From: Anisakis pegreffii
Taxonomy: Eukaryota > Nematoda > Chromadorea > Rhabditida > Anisakidae
NCBI GenBank assembly: GCA_035041965.1
Contig: JAPYMA010000530.1
Span: 147,434 to 211,433 of the forward strand
DNA length: 64,000 nucleotides
Direction of reading: 5' to 3'
The notes under the pieces were generated by a model, which was not told the DNA's origin, ran no database searches, and was given only the letters and a program-made list of their open reading frames with translations. A program made the translations under genes and the position numbers. Shown here piece by piece: positions 1 to 13,200 of this stretch (positions are counted from its first letter, which is position 1; the number at the start of each line of letters is the position of its first letter).

Positions 1-3000
1 TTCCAATTGTAGAGCGCTGTTCTCCAAAAAGCTCACAGAATTTTTTTAAGAACACTTTTATCTATGATCCACTTCACTGATACATTGTGTTTACAACGAA
101 TAGACGACAGGCATTTGGATGGACGAAAATCCGTTCTTTAGCCTTTCAAATCAGATGTAATAATGATACATGTTGCGTTGCTTGCCAGCCTCACCAATCA
201 ATGCACATTTTACGTGCTGCAATTTCATCACTCGCTGGCTGTTTTCTGAGTCGTCTTATCGGCTTAAGAGGATACGCTGCATCCGTTATCAAAGAATTTT
301 TCATTTTGAGAAGGCTTGGATGGTTGTTTGCATGATTCTCTGGAGCAGCAAGTGATCGACATTTTCGAATGAGTTCGTGTTGTGAATATATCCCAAGTAA
401 CTTCTAGGCATCTATCTGTATGCGTATGCAATTGTGAGTGCTCCGAAAATAAGCTCATTGATATCCCATGAGAATTTAGGCATTGAGCAGTCGTGCTTTA
501 TGATGCCTACTTTTAGATGCTATCTGAAACTCATTCCGTTGTACTTCTTCTTCAATTCTTCATTGTTCTTCTTTGAAACGCATCGTTGTTACGTCACTTT
601 GGTGTGCAACAATATTAAAGTCCGTTTATGCTGAGCACCCACTCACACTCAAACACTCTTAAAGCCAACGAAATTAGAAATTTGATATGGTCTTCGACTG
701 AAATCGTTCTCAAAAAGCCTGAATGGAATAGCACCATATAACACAAAGAGCGATAAGCACCACAAGTTCGGATTACGTAATCCCTCGTGGGATTCAGTTA
801 ATCGTCCGCATTTGCACATTCCATTCAATCTCGATCATGCATGCCATTTCTTGCAAGTTTCATTGCACTGTTCACATTTAAACTGAATGTGTGGCATCGT
901 TGCTAACTTAAAGGGAAAGTGCAGTAGTTGTATGAAAAGAAATTTGAATGATGGATGAGTGGCTTGTGATAAACTTGTAGACCAATGATATGTTGTGGTG
1001 GCCGTTTATTTACGTTCACTCGCATCTTTTACATTTATCCACCTGTAGCGAACGTGATTGGTTTTTAACGATAATATTAATGACATCTTTCGAATGAGTA
1101 CATTTGATTTCCAGTTTGTAACACTACAAAAAGTACAAGTTTTGTACACTTCACGGAGTTATAAATTTTTCTGTCGTGAATGGTATTTTATCTATGTTCA
1201 CTTCGACTTCTCATTTTTCGAGATCAGCGTAGTCCGGATCGAGATTAGAGTTATTTTACGAAAATTCTGTTGAGTATTAAATATGGTCACTGGATTAGCT
1301 GAAAGAATGGAATAGAAAAATCGGACCTTATAATTCATAGTCGTGGGGGGGGGAGTGTAAATGGTTCATCGGAGAGGTCGCGATGAGATGTTTATCAAAT
1401 TGTAAACAATTCATGTTATCTAAACAACGTACCTAATTGTAAGTAAATCCGGATATAAAATCATAAACCACTGAGACTCAGCCATCTACCGCGGAATGCG
1501 GTTGACGTTAAAGAGGTGTGGTTGTAGAGATTGAAGTAGCGATGGAAGCTAGTCGATGCGAATTCTCTTTGATTATGACGACAGCTAGAAAACATCTGCT
1601 TGGATAAGATATTTAAGAACGTGATAATAGGAAAGACACCGATGTGTCCAAAAAAGTACAGGAGCTTGTCTAAGTTCTACTGGAAAACCCCGTTAAGAGA
1701 TCGCTGAATCACGGGACATTTAGTATCGCATTGTGTAACCAAAAAAATTCCTGTTTGAAGACGAATATCGATGTGTCGGATGTCTGAAATTTTGAAGGCG
1801 AATATTAGTGTCTGATGACGAATCAAGTTTAATTAACTTAATCGCTGAAGGTGAACTCTTTGAATGATGAATTCTAAGGTTTCAACAAATATCATTGAAA
1901 ATAGTCGATACCTATAACAGTAATGAGCAGATCCAAGTGGTTTTTTTATAGGAACGTAGATGATTTGTATGCTTTTGACTCGCTAACACATATCAATCAT
2001 CATTATCATGTACGAACGGGCATAGGCATCAATTGTGCTGCATAATTACCAATCTCCAATTATCGAATCACTGTGCATCATTCGCTCAAATCCCATCTTG
2101 CATTGAATTCGCATTACTGACGATTCGCTTCAGAGTTCCATTTAAACTCATTCATTTCATGTTTCGTAGCGTAATTAATTGAACAAAGTAATTTCTATTA
2201 CTGATGGCGAACCTTTTTAAGAGAGTCAATCGACTGACTATTTCATCATTACTTCATTTGCTGAACTCCATTTCGTACTTGTGAACGTATTATTTACGGA
2301 TATTGCTGTTCACTGGAAATTTTTATCAGACCTTTCTGAGAATGTACTCAGAAGTGCCGAATTTCAAACTTCACTATGAGAAGTTAACCAAGTTAATCAA
2401 TTTTACACTTGAGCTTTCTTGCGGATTCTTGACGATAAGAGCAGTTGCCCTTAATAACTGAATCAGAACTAGAAAATTTTCATTTATCAATGATGAGGTC
2501 ATAGTTTAGATGCAATCATCGGTTTGAAACTGGCATTCAGTAATAAGCATAAGATTGTTTCAACTGGACAAATTTTGAATTCGTGAATTTACAGACGAGT
2601 GACGACGTGATCGAAATGTTTGGTGAAGGGAGTGAATTGATGCCTGGTGATCAGTCGATAATGTTGATCTTCATTAACGGTTCGAATGAATCGTTTGATT
2701 CACCGTCGTGCAGCTCATCGTACGGGTTCGTTCCTTATTCTCACCGGCCAATTATATGAATGCAATCGTGGATAGCCTTAAAACATCTTTTGATGCATTC
2801 TGATGGTTTCTTCCACTTAATATACGAAGACTGATGGGAAGAACCAATTCATGAGTTAACGCAATTCAATGTATGCTAAATGGAATGATGTGAAAAAAAC
2901 GCACAAGATTAGTTATCTCAGATAGCACCTCAATAACGTATATGAATTAGATAGTATTAGCAGTATAAAGGAAGTTTTCCAGATACTTCGTGAAATCTGA

Positions 3001-4450
3001 CAAAATCATTAGTTAGTGATTGTTTTTTGAAGTTCTTCTATCTTTGTTGGACTTCACACTCACTGCCTCTGAGGAATGTTCTGATTTTGTGCTTCATCAC
3101 AATCTCTTTCTAAATGATTCGAAGTTGATTTTGATTCAGTCAATTGAATTCGTTCAAAGTTGGTTCATTGCGACTTCGAGTAAACTTTAAATGGAATTCT
3201 ATGGAAACAATGTAACAAACTGATTCTATGAAATCTATCAAATGAAATTTCCACTGATTGTGAGACAATTTGAAGTTAGTGGTGTGGTGTGGTCGCTTGT
3301 TAGTGCTAGGTAGTAGTGAAACGAAATGATGAATATGATATCCGTGTGAAATTTGATGTTTGACCATCGATCACCATTGATCATCGATGTAGTGTTTTCA
3401 ACGAAATCAACTGATCGTCCGAAAAAGAAACATGTTTACGTTTTGTCCACCATCCATCTTGAGTGATTAATAGTGATACTCAATATCGAGTCATTTGACG
3501 TAATTTGAATTGAATGCATTCGAAAAACGATCAAAAACTTGGTTTCATTCTCTAATTTCCGACAAAATACTTAACTAGATTCGACTAATATTGCAATTTT
3601 TTTCGCACGACTTAGATTTGACTCATATTGCAACTGACGTCAAATCTTAATTAGATTTAAGATATACTGTTTCTCATGCTCGGAAGCTCTATAACCCACT
3701 CGATGGTGTGGCAGGCCGTCATTATCTTCAACCCCACTCCACCACTATAAGAATTAACTATTTCTGCGCCTGACGTCAGGAGTAAATCGAAACGTGGTCA
3801 GGAAATTCGTCAGAGGCGTGAAGGAAATTAATTTTCTGGAATGGAACAAATATTTTTAAAACTTTATCGACCAATGGCAGAATGAATATGAGCCTCAGCA
3901 ACTGAAGTGGAAAAGCAATGAGAAATAATATTTATCAGCGGTAACGCGACTGAAATTTATCAATAAGTTCATTAATACCCTCAGTTATCCTCATGACGCC
4001 AAATCCCGCGGGCGTAATCTACCTCCCTATGAGGGACACTGATTTATGTAATGGAGGGTGTTTATAATACTAATCGTATTATGAAGTGAGGGATAATCAT
4101 GTTATGGAGAGTGTTGTTTATAATGTTTATGTTGAAACAGAAAATTTATGCATAACACAGTCGATTATGAAATGTTACTTCAAAAGTTAATCTTTGATGT
4201 TGTCATCCGATGAGAAACATGCGATGGCTGAGTAGATGGGATCCAATTACTGGATCTCGTCGTATCCAACAGAAGAAAGAAATTGGTACTGAGCTAGTGA
4301 ATGTTCACTGGTCTTTAGCATCAGTAGATTTTTTTTGGAACAGCAGAATAAGACAGATTTGGATAATCACTGAAACTCCAACGTCATGTCAATAGACCTA
4401 TCTTTAAGCGTCCATCTCTTGGCAACCATCTCTCCGATGTTCGTGTACAC
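1..4450. other. No gene recognised; AT-rich non-coding sequence
   Basis: Only short open frames (about 60-80 codons) with no recognisable motif occur here, and none is bounded by convincing splice signals on either strand. Composition is AT-rich with scattered homopolymer runs. I see no tRNA or rRNA gene. It could be intergenic sequence or a long intron of a gene lying mostly outside the window. Confidence 0.5.
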
Positions 4451-4654
4451 TAGTGATGGGATCTGACCGACAGTCGGTCAGAAAAATCCGACCATTTCGG
4501 TCGGAATTCCGACTGTCGGAACGCCGAAATGCCAATTCGATCGAAATCCAAGCGAACAGTTTGAAAAGTCGGTCGGGATTCCGGCTGTCGGAATGACGAA
4601 ATGCCATCTCGATCGGATTCCGACGAATGAAATTTCGCTCGGACCCCATCACTA
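4451..4654. mobile_element. hAT-like MITE, 204 bp, with terminal inverted repeats
   Basis: The element begins TAGTGATGGGATC and ends with the inverse GGACCCCATCACTA, giving inverted termini of about 14 bp. Flanking 8-mers GTGTACAC and GTGTGCAG match at 6 of 8 positions, consistent with an aged 8-bp target-site duplication as made by hAT transposases. The interior is GC-rich against its surroundings and is built from reiterated GGTCGGAATTCCGAC-like and GTCGGAAT words in both orientations. There is no transposase frame, so the element is non-autonomous. The family is inferred from TIR and TSD form only. Confidence 0.6.
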
Positions 4655-6149
4655 GTGTGCAGCAAGTTATTGTTTTCCTAGTGAGAGTCAGTCACATTGG
4701 TGTGCAGTCGTTTGCATTTATTTCACAATCACTGCGTGATACCTAAACTTTTTCCTGCTGCCAATGTCAACTACAATTTCGTAATCAGTTTGCCAAAAGC
4801 ATTGCACATTTTCCTGTTAGACACTTGAGAGAAAAAATCGAAGTTGCTGTTCATAAGGAACGAATTGAGGAAATAAATTTCCGTATTTTCTTCGCGAAGA
4901 GCGCCTTCCATTTCATATGGGGATGCGCACTGATGTGTCGCAAGTAATTTTGCAACCTCATTTTTTTGACGAATTTGAGCACTTCTGCAGCATTTCTACA
5001 GTTTGAGAATAGCAAAGAGTGTGGAATGTAATATTTATACACTGATTGCAATGTTTATACACTTCAAATGGTGCTGCGTTTCCAATGTATTTGTTCCTTG
5101 AGAATCGACTTTTTTCTAAACATCTCATTAATTTTTTTCGTACAAACAGAATTTCATCTGCCATCACAATCTATAATGTGAGTGGCTTAGGCGTTTAGGA
5201 GTAAAGATTTTGAAAATAGCATTCCATTGGGGCCAAAGGGCCAAAAAAGAAGAAACGTTCATATGAAGTAGTGCATTTTCTTGTTCTTCAAGTGTGTGTG
5301 TTTTTTTTGCACCAAAAGCGTCGAATCGTTTGCAATAAAATGAAATGAGAGAAACGACTCAAAAAAAGACAAACAAGCAAATGAAAACCTAAAAAATGTT
5401 CGGTTAGATTTTTTTTTCGGGGCCCGTTTCTAAGCAGGAATTAAACTTTCAGCAGTGAATTTCCGTCGGAGGATTGTTCTCTGGATCTGGCTGTATCACA
5501 AACGCATCTGATACGCTCAAATCCACTCTTCACTGAAGGCGTCCTTCTGAAATGCGTCGATGCTCATCGTATGTTTCTGTAATGTTGGCAATTTTCAGTT
5601 TCATACTGAATGAAATTTTACTGAGCACAAGTCATAAGCGGTGATGACCGCGAGTTGCCCTAGTTATACCAGATGAAATCATCGCTGTTCTCCTAATGAT
5701 TAACAAGTTTGTGATCACGAGATTCTAAGAAGCTTTTGCGGTTATTCATCAGTTCAAAAGAGTATCTTCATGATCAATTGGTTAAGCAAAAAGCGCTGAA
5801 AGTATCATGCAATCAATTTTGCTGTGTTATCTGTGGAGAATCGGAATTGCTAACATAAGTCGTCACTCAAAAAGTCATTTCTGCGTTATTGCATTTAAAT
5901 GCGATTGCATTATCGACGACGTTCTGATTGCTCACCACAAAGACATTTATTCTGCAAAATTTTCACTCATAAATCTTGTTTGCTGCAGTCCGCAATAAAA
6001 TTCACTTACATGTTGTGTGCATGATGCAGCAAGCGATTTCTTCAACAAGCCCTCAATAAAAACAACCTCTCGCAGTTTATGATCTGCTATTATTAGCATT
6101 CAGAAGTGTGAAGCATTTAAATTCTTTTTCGATGTTAGTTGGCTAAGCT

Positions 6150-6315
6150 GAATAGTGTCTGTTACGGGAATGGGAAAAAAGTCGCAAAAGGGAATGTTTG
6201 GGACTAAAATTGAAGTTTCGGACCCCGAAAATGTGGTTGCTTCGATGAAAAAGTCGGGCAGGGAAGCAGGGAACGAGTATGGGGTCCCCGAAATTTCTCG
6301 CAAAGTTTCTCGCAA
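6150..6315. repeat. GC-rich MITE-like segment
   Basis: Local G-rich sequence contains opposed words TTCGGACCCCGAAAA and GGGGTCCCCGAAATTT and is open on both strands without resembling a protein. This is the same construction (short GC palindromic words reiterated in AT-rich surroundings) as the elements at 4451, 23292, 23585 and 24420. Termini were not identified. Confidence 0.3.
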
Positions 6316-7411
6316 CACACTAAAGCTGATTGTGAGTATACAAGATTACGGCATTTATTGTGATTATGTCAGTGTGATATCTGGTCAAGTTTAACAATGC
6401 TGTTGTTTTTAAGTAAATGAAGGGAATCAGTTTTCAGCGCTCTTCCCATACTTGCACTACAGTATCTTCAAAGGTTCAGATTATGACACACGAATTTCGA
6501 ATATGGAACACGTTATGAGCAGTATGAATCTGCACTCAAAATGTCAATTTGGTAATCCACTTTCCATTCGTTTTTTTTGGTTCATTTCACACATCATTCG
6601 AACACTGTTTTATTGACCGATAGCAAGAGTGAAGCTACGCCATTTCACGAAAGCCGATGTAATATTCCACTAGATCAGAGGAAATTGGCTCTTTGAAATT
6701 TCTTGAAAATGTTATTTCAAATAATATTATTTGTCATCTTTGGGTTCAACTATTTTTTTGTGTGTGTGCAATAGGACTGAAATATTAATCCAATGAAAAT
6801 AAATATTCATTTGATGCGACTATTTTGATTGCTGTTTATATGGACTAATGAGAATTAATTATTGGAGGCGCATACGATGAGATATATTCAATTCACAGAA
6901 CATCACCCACCAATGAAGCACAATTACCTTCACACAGGCATGCCGGTTACATTGTGATCAGTTTTAAAATACTCGAGGAACAAACGCGGGTGCGTTTCGT
7001 TTGTTGCTAATTTCTGTTGCTAGAATTCAGTTGTTTTAGTATTCTCGCAGTCATTATCAATAAGTTGAGCGAGCACTTGACTGATTAAAACAACACTTTC
7101 ATGTGCTGTCTATTCACCTCGGCCGAAGCACATCAAAAATTAATCTAGAGATAATGATTAGAAAATTTCTAACATTAGAAAAAAGCCACATTCATGTGAT
7201 TATGTAAAAGTTCTTTTCGTCACTCTGATACTGACCATTATCAGCCGTTTACCAATAATCTGATTGCTCCAATGCTGAAGAAAGATCCGAAATGAAAATT
7301 GATCATTGCGATATTTTGTCAGTTATTTTGAGAAACACACAAATCTTCAATCATCTAGGAATGCTGAAATCAATCGTGAATTCATGCTCACGTGAATTAT
7401 TCTCTTTTCAG

Positions 7412-9010
7412 CAAGATGCTCTTGAGAAATCGTGGTTAAGTTGGTCGGGCGCACGTGAAATCTACAAGTATTCATCAAGATCCTGGAACCTCAGACGTAT
7501 CTCGCTGCATAAAATCCCAAAACGAAGGTATAAAAAGGAGTCCATTCTGCTTGTTGGCTTCAAATTTTTATTTACACACTCTTGAATCAGAACTGATGTA
7601 AGATGAATGAATCAAGCAATGCGTTTGTACAGTACATTTAATTTGACCATCTGATCATTCGAACATAACGATTGAGATGAACTCAGTAGTATCTTTAGTC
7701 AGTATCTTAAGTCAGTAGTATCTTAAAAGAATTTTTTGCCATGTTTCGTTACTGGGCCATCAGTACGTGATTCGGTGACCATAACCATTGCAGAATTCAT
7801 GCATCTCGCTCGTTCGCTTATGTGATGATGTGTGAATTTGGTAGTATATTGCATCCATCGAATCGACTGCAAGCGTTGGATATGTGCGAACGATTAAGAG
7901 TTCGTAACTGCGGATATATCTCCCTATATCAGATAAGTTCTTATCGTCTCTTGTCGGCTATCCATCTTCATGACAATTTTTTGTCGGATTTTGCCCAATT
8001 TCTATCATCGGACTTCTACTCGAATCAATCATTCATTAGATTACATCGAAGTTTTTGTTCTTTTTCAAAATCTCAACAGTTCGTGTGAATTGATAAAGAT
8101 CCATTACAACTTCTTAATATGGTGATTTTTATTTGTGTTGTTTTAAGTGCAGTGGTCGTACCGTAATTCAGCAAGTTCACCCGAAACGCCAATATCCTCA
8201 TTGAGACGAGACAGAAATCCAATGTTAAGGGGTCTTTCGCAAGAGGTAAAATTCCACGAATGTCACGTTCAATTTATCCAATCCTTCCAAAACATGAAAC
8301 CTTCCCTTTTTTCACTGAAAATCGCCCCTGTTCAGGATTGCTTTTGAATTTATCCTATTAATCCAGTCTCTATTAAAAGCGCTAATATGCTGCAATGCAA
8401 ATGAATCCATGCATTAACTAGAATCTTTCACCATTGTCATATGAGTAAAACTGGATGGATCACTGTGGCGTATCCTAAGTTCCTCATTTGTGTGAACATT
8501 TATTGCCGATTCCGTATCTGTTTGAGAACTCATCGATTCCCTTAGCAGCTTGTGCGGTCAAATTAATTGTCGGAAAACTGAACGAGCACGAGGAAGTATT
8601 TGAATTTCTTATGAGGCAATGAAGAACTCTGAAGCTTTTCTTGAAAGTGAACGACTATCTGAACGAATAGGTTACTGTGTGTGATGCCAGCGAAGCGTAA
8701 CAAAAAGCAATGATGAAATAACACTTAGGAAGCATAATATGAGTTTTACTTTGCCCCAAAAATGCAAAGAAGGAGAAGAAATTGCTATTAGTTGTGGTCG
8801 TATGGTTGGAGCATTAACATAAAGCTGTTATTTGAATATCATTGAAAATAGCAAACTAAACAACTCACATGAATGTTACTCATAGGTGGACACCACAAAA
8901 GAAAGCAGCAGTCGTCATCGCACTCCGAAACTTCGAGTTCGAGACCATTCCAGTGGATACAACATGGAAGAGGCAGTGTCGCCAGTGTTTCACAGCTATC
9001 ATCATTTCTC
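7412..9010 (+). other. Candidate isolated exons of an unidentified gene
   Basis: Three open stretches are bounded by plausible splice sites. 7412-7527 follows CTCTTTTCAG, precedes GTATAA, and reads ALEKSWLSWSGAREIYKYSS. A stretch ending near 8247 before GTAAAA reads YRNSASSPETPISSLRRDRN. A stretch following CATAG at about 8886 is Ser-rich in two frames. The phases of the first two do not join directly, so either intervening exons are missing or these are chance open frames. No family was recognised. The Ser/Arg-rich style would fit a linker of a scaffold or channel protein, but that is a guess. Confidence 0.2.
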
Positions 9011-10283
9011 AGATTTTACCTGACAGTTTGCACTCTGTTGACCACATGCATATTCGATTGTTCATAAAACTTTTCTTGAACTGCAATGCAATCGCGACTG
9101 GAACATCACCTATTGTGTTTCGTATTTACCAATAATGTAATATGAAGTATATTTACTAGTAATGTAATATAAAGTAAAAATTACTAGCAAAATACTTCTT
9201 TGAAAACAAAATCACGGTTACGCATCGCATCTGCTTCGATTGTTAATGAGAGCATCTGATACGATTTCAGTTTTCATCAACAACCACCATGGAAATGGAA
9301 TATGTGCCTCAAAAAACTCGGATATGAATGGTTAATAACTTGGATGAATTTAGAGCACTATGTTGTGTATGAAGAGGTTTAAAGCTCTGCTATTCTGTTT
9401 TCAGTTCACTCCACACATGAACGATTAGAAATTTCCGGTGTTTTTTATGTTGTATGTGTTTTTTTGATAATGTTTGTTATGTGATTTCTTACGTTTATCT
9501 TACGTAAATGAATCAACAGTCAATTACATGATAAAGTTTTGTCGTTTTCTTCGTCGAGTGAAGTGTTGGTCGTCTGTTGGCAAAAATCAATGTTTTTGAG
9601 TGTAAATTTCGCATTTGTGTTGTGAAGTTCCATATTTTGAATATCTGTTCATTTGAAGCGGCTGAATAAATTTTTGAAGATCAACAATTGATGGGGTCAG
9701 TCAGTACTCTTCGTTCACAAGCCATTGCGCTCTGTCAATAACCGAACCATTTGTAAAAGAACTAATTTTAAACGGAATAAATCTTTGCATATGCAGTCTG
9801 TAAGATTATGTTGTACCTGTGAATACGAGCATATTCGAGATTCTGCCTCACTCGCTTCACTCTCCGTACTTCTTCGCAACAGATTTTAACATGGAATTTT
9901 TTTTTTGCGAGGAAAGAACCTCACTAATCAGACCCTATTCCATAGATTTTTTGATCCTGGGAATTTTCGTTTTTAGGCTACAGGGATGAACGTTCTGGTT
10001 TCGCGTTGTGAAGAGGCGAAAGGTTCCTATGTTCAGTAAAAATGTTGACCTTGAGCCGACCTATGAAACTTTGAAATTTTTGGTTTCACTACCTTTTTCG
10101 GTACAACTCTCTGTTACATCTGATAGTTCAGCCTGATTCGATGTGACTGAAGTAAGCACGACAAATGCAATGTGCTCTCTAATAGAGTTTTGTAAGTGAA
10201 TGAACGAATGAACATTTTATTCACATCAACTTCATAAAATGAGAGCAGTTCGGTGAAATATCATGATCGACAATTCCGTTGGA

Positions 10284-13200
10284 TTATCCACATTTGGTAC
10301 ATAGTTCAACGAAGACAGCAATTATGTGACGGCGCATTCGAGGATTGAATTTTGCATAAATGGAAATACGAATTGAACTGGTGAACATATACAGTATACT
10401 TACTGTATCACCAAAGATCGTGTAGAACGGCGACGCAAGCGTTTCGTCCTCTTCCGTGCTGTAACAGTCAGTATTCATTCCAGTTCTGCTACTAGAACAG
10501 TCATTATTTATCATTTCATTATCAATGAACTTTCCAATCGTAGACTTTAGATGAGTTATGTGAGAACTACTCAAACAAAAAATCATTGAAGGTTCAACAA
10601 GTTCAACAGAAATAAGACAAACATTAGAATTGACGATTGTGTCCGTTCCAGTATTGTCAGTCCCAAATGTAACGAATTACAAATCAAATAACTGAACACA
10701 ATTGCCAACATTGTACACACCGCATTTCGTATTGATGATGAAATGTTCGACTTTTGTATTGAATCATCTCGTTTATTGAAGCTGACCGCTTCGGATAACT
10801 TCAATTGAAATACACCTTTGCAAAGTATCAATCGCTTGTAAAATTTCAAAAGGGCATCAAGCAGTGGTTGACTTGTTCGTTGTCAAGTGCACAGTGATAA
10901 TTGGTTGGTCACTAAAGTGATTAGTGACTACTGGTTTGAGATGGACTTGAGTCTTACGGTAATGAGGATAATCTCATTCCACCTAAGCGCTATAATTCGT
11001 GCGATAAATCGTTCACAAATCATATTTCACATATTTTTTGAACGTAAATTGTGAACATGCTAATTATAAATGAACTAACAGACCTTGCGCACAGTTGTAT
11101 CCTTGGCGAGTTTTATCACAATAAGTATATTCAGGCCAACGAGAAGACCGAACGGCAGAAATATTTGTAAGAAAACAATAAAATAGAAGTCATAAAAATA
11201 ATAAATTTCACTCTCCTGCAATAGCAACAATTTCGCACTAGAAATTGATCTGCTTTAGATTATGATATAATAAATTGACCTTTCTGCACATATTGACAGT
11301 TTCAAAAACGAGAATTCAAAGCATTTTGATGAGTAAGAACGTGAGCATCAACAAACCATTGCCCATTGCTGAGGCTCAACAGCAAGACTTCGAACGAAAT
11401 CTGGACAGCTGTCGTAGCGATGTACAGTCAATGCGAACAACGATGGTATCCGAAGTACAAAGCATGTGATCAGTGTATAAAAGACCGTAATGCAACGGAT
11501 ACGAACGCTTACCAAATTACTGTTACGACTGAAAAATAGCATTCCGACAAACGGTTACCGAAAAAAATGTGAATGTAATGTCAATTTTCATGTTCAGCTG
11601 TTCGCTTGACCACAACACATTCATTATCAGAACATTGCGCGGGACTGGAACTATTCATTTGTTAGTTTGTCTAATTGTAAGTTATTGACCAAACACTGCT
11701 TAGTAGCAGTGGCAATGACGAATTACCCGTTTTAACATTTTCGAGTGCAGCCAACATCAACGCTGTCTCTACAGTCGAATTTTCACTGATGAGATCACTG
11801 CAGCGACTTGTGAGGACTCCACAAATCGTTAATTAAGACGCAATTTGGCAAGTTTGAAGTAATTTGGCAATAAACGATTTTCGGAAACCGCGCAATTTGT
11901 TACAATTACATCACAAGCAAATCATTAACAATTAACGTTTTCAACTGCACTTCCCGGAAAGGATAACACAAGCTCAGAGAACGGGGGTTCGCATCCTGTT
12001 GCAGACCACACTTTCGTCTGTTAACTGATGATTGGATCATAAGCTTGGATAATTTAGAATTTCACTGAAAAGCATTGCCTGGGATATCTGAAAAATATTC
12101 ATAACTTGGGATGTAGATCTCTCACTGAAGAGCTAATCGATTCCATGTTTTGCCAGAAAAGGACAGTTTTAAAAAACGATTTACAGGAAAACAACTGTGC
12201 AACTATGCTATGAGCTTCTAGAATTTACGGCTTCAAGCCCTTATTGTAGCCAAAAATCACGGGGATTTGTTTTATCATGGGAGTTAAAAAATTGCTTTTT
12301 TTCAGTAGAGGGTGACCTGTGATGGCAAAAGAATGCACATTTTCATAAGATTACTCTTTGGCTGTTAAGGCATCCACCTATTCCTTCACGGGTAATCCAG
12401 AATGTTGTTCAGAAGGGTCTCTTAAAATTCAACTGGATATCAATTCATCGTGATGTTCCATGAGTGTTTTTGCGCTATGCAACAGTCACATCCCGCTTTT
12501 CTAGACCAGTTCGTAAATGCTCCCTTTGAGGATGTTATTTTCAGTCAAGCCTACAGGCGTTGTGATTTCCAGAGGGAACACTGAAACGTAACGATCATTA
12601 GAGCGAAAAAAATTGCAGTAGTCAAAAGCACTTTTTAATTATATCTTAAAGTACACATGAAGCAACTTTGTTTGTTAGCAATATGAATTTAATGAGCATA
12701 CAATGTTGTTAGTTATTATACTAACGCTAGTTTACGTCCATGAATATTCATATAGCACTACCGGAATTATTTGAATGAACATAATCAGTTGTGTCATTAT
12801 TATTCATACTGTTGCTAACTTAATTGTCATCATCGTTATTATAATCGCTGTTGGTGCCAGTCACCATAACTGCAATTAATTTTTCTCAGAAGCTTCTCGA
12901 GCTGATGCCATATTTTTAAGTTTTGATCAGAGATGATCACATCACAAAGCAGTCTTGTGGATTCATTCTATTCATCTGTACATTCATTTTTCATCGCCCT
13001 TGTCGTCGGGAGAATCGAAATTGGTCAACTTCCTCTCCAGTAATACCTTCCCATATAATGTCTTCTCCACTTGTCAACAACAGTCGAACTTATATTTTTC
13101 TATTTGTGTTGAGAGCGATATTTGTTTTTTTTTTGTCGAACTTACATTTTTCTATGCACTTACCAAAAGCAACTCTGGGATGAAAGTCGAGAAGGTTGTT

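Larger units (their letters stand above)
4655..10283. other. Gene-poor interval with a few candidate exons
   Basis: No complete gene can be assembled. Two or three splice-flanked open stretches between 7.4 and 9.0 kb are listed separately. A GC-rich open segment at 6.15-6.31 kb looks like another MITE-type repeat. A short tandem duplication of an AATGTAATAT-containing unit lies near 9.13-9.19 kb. The rest is AT-rich sequence without recognisable features. Confidence 0.45.
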
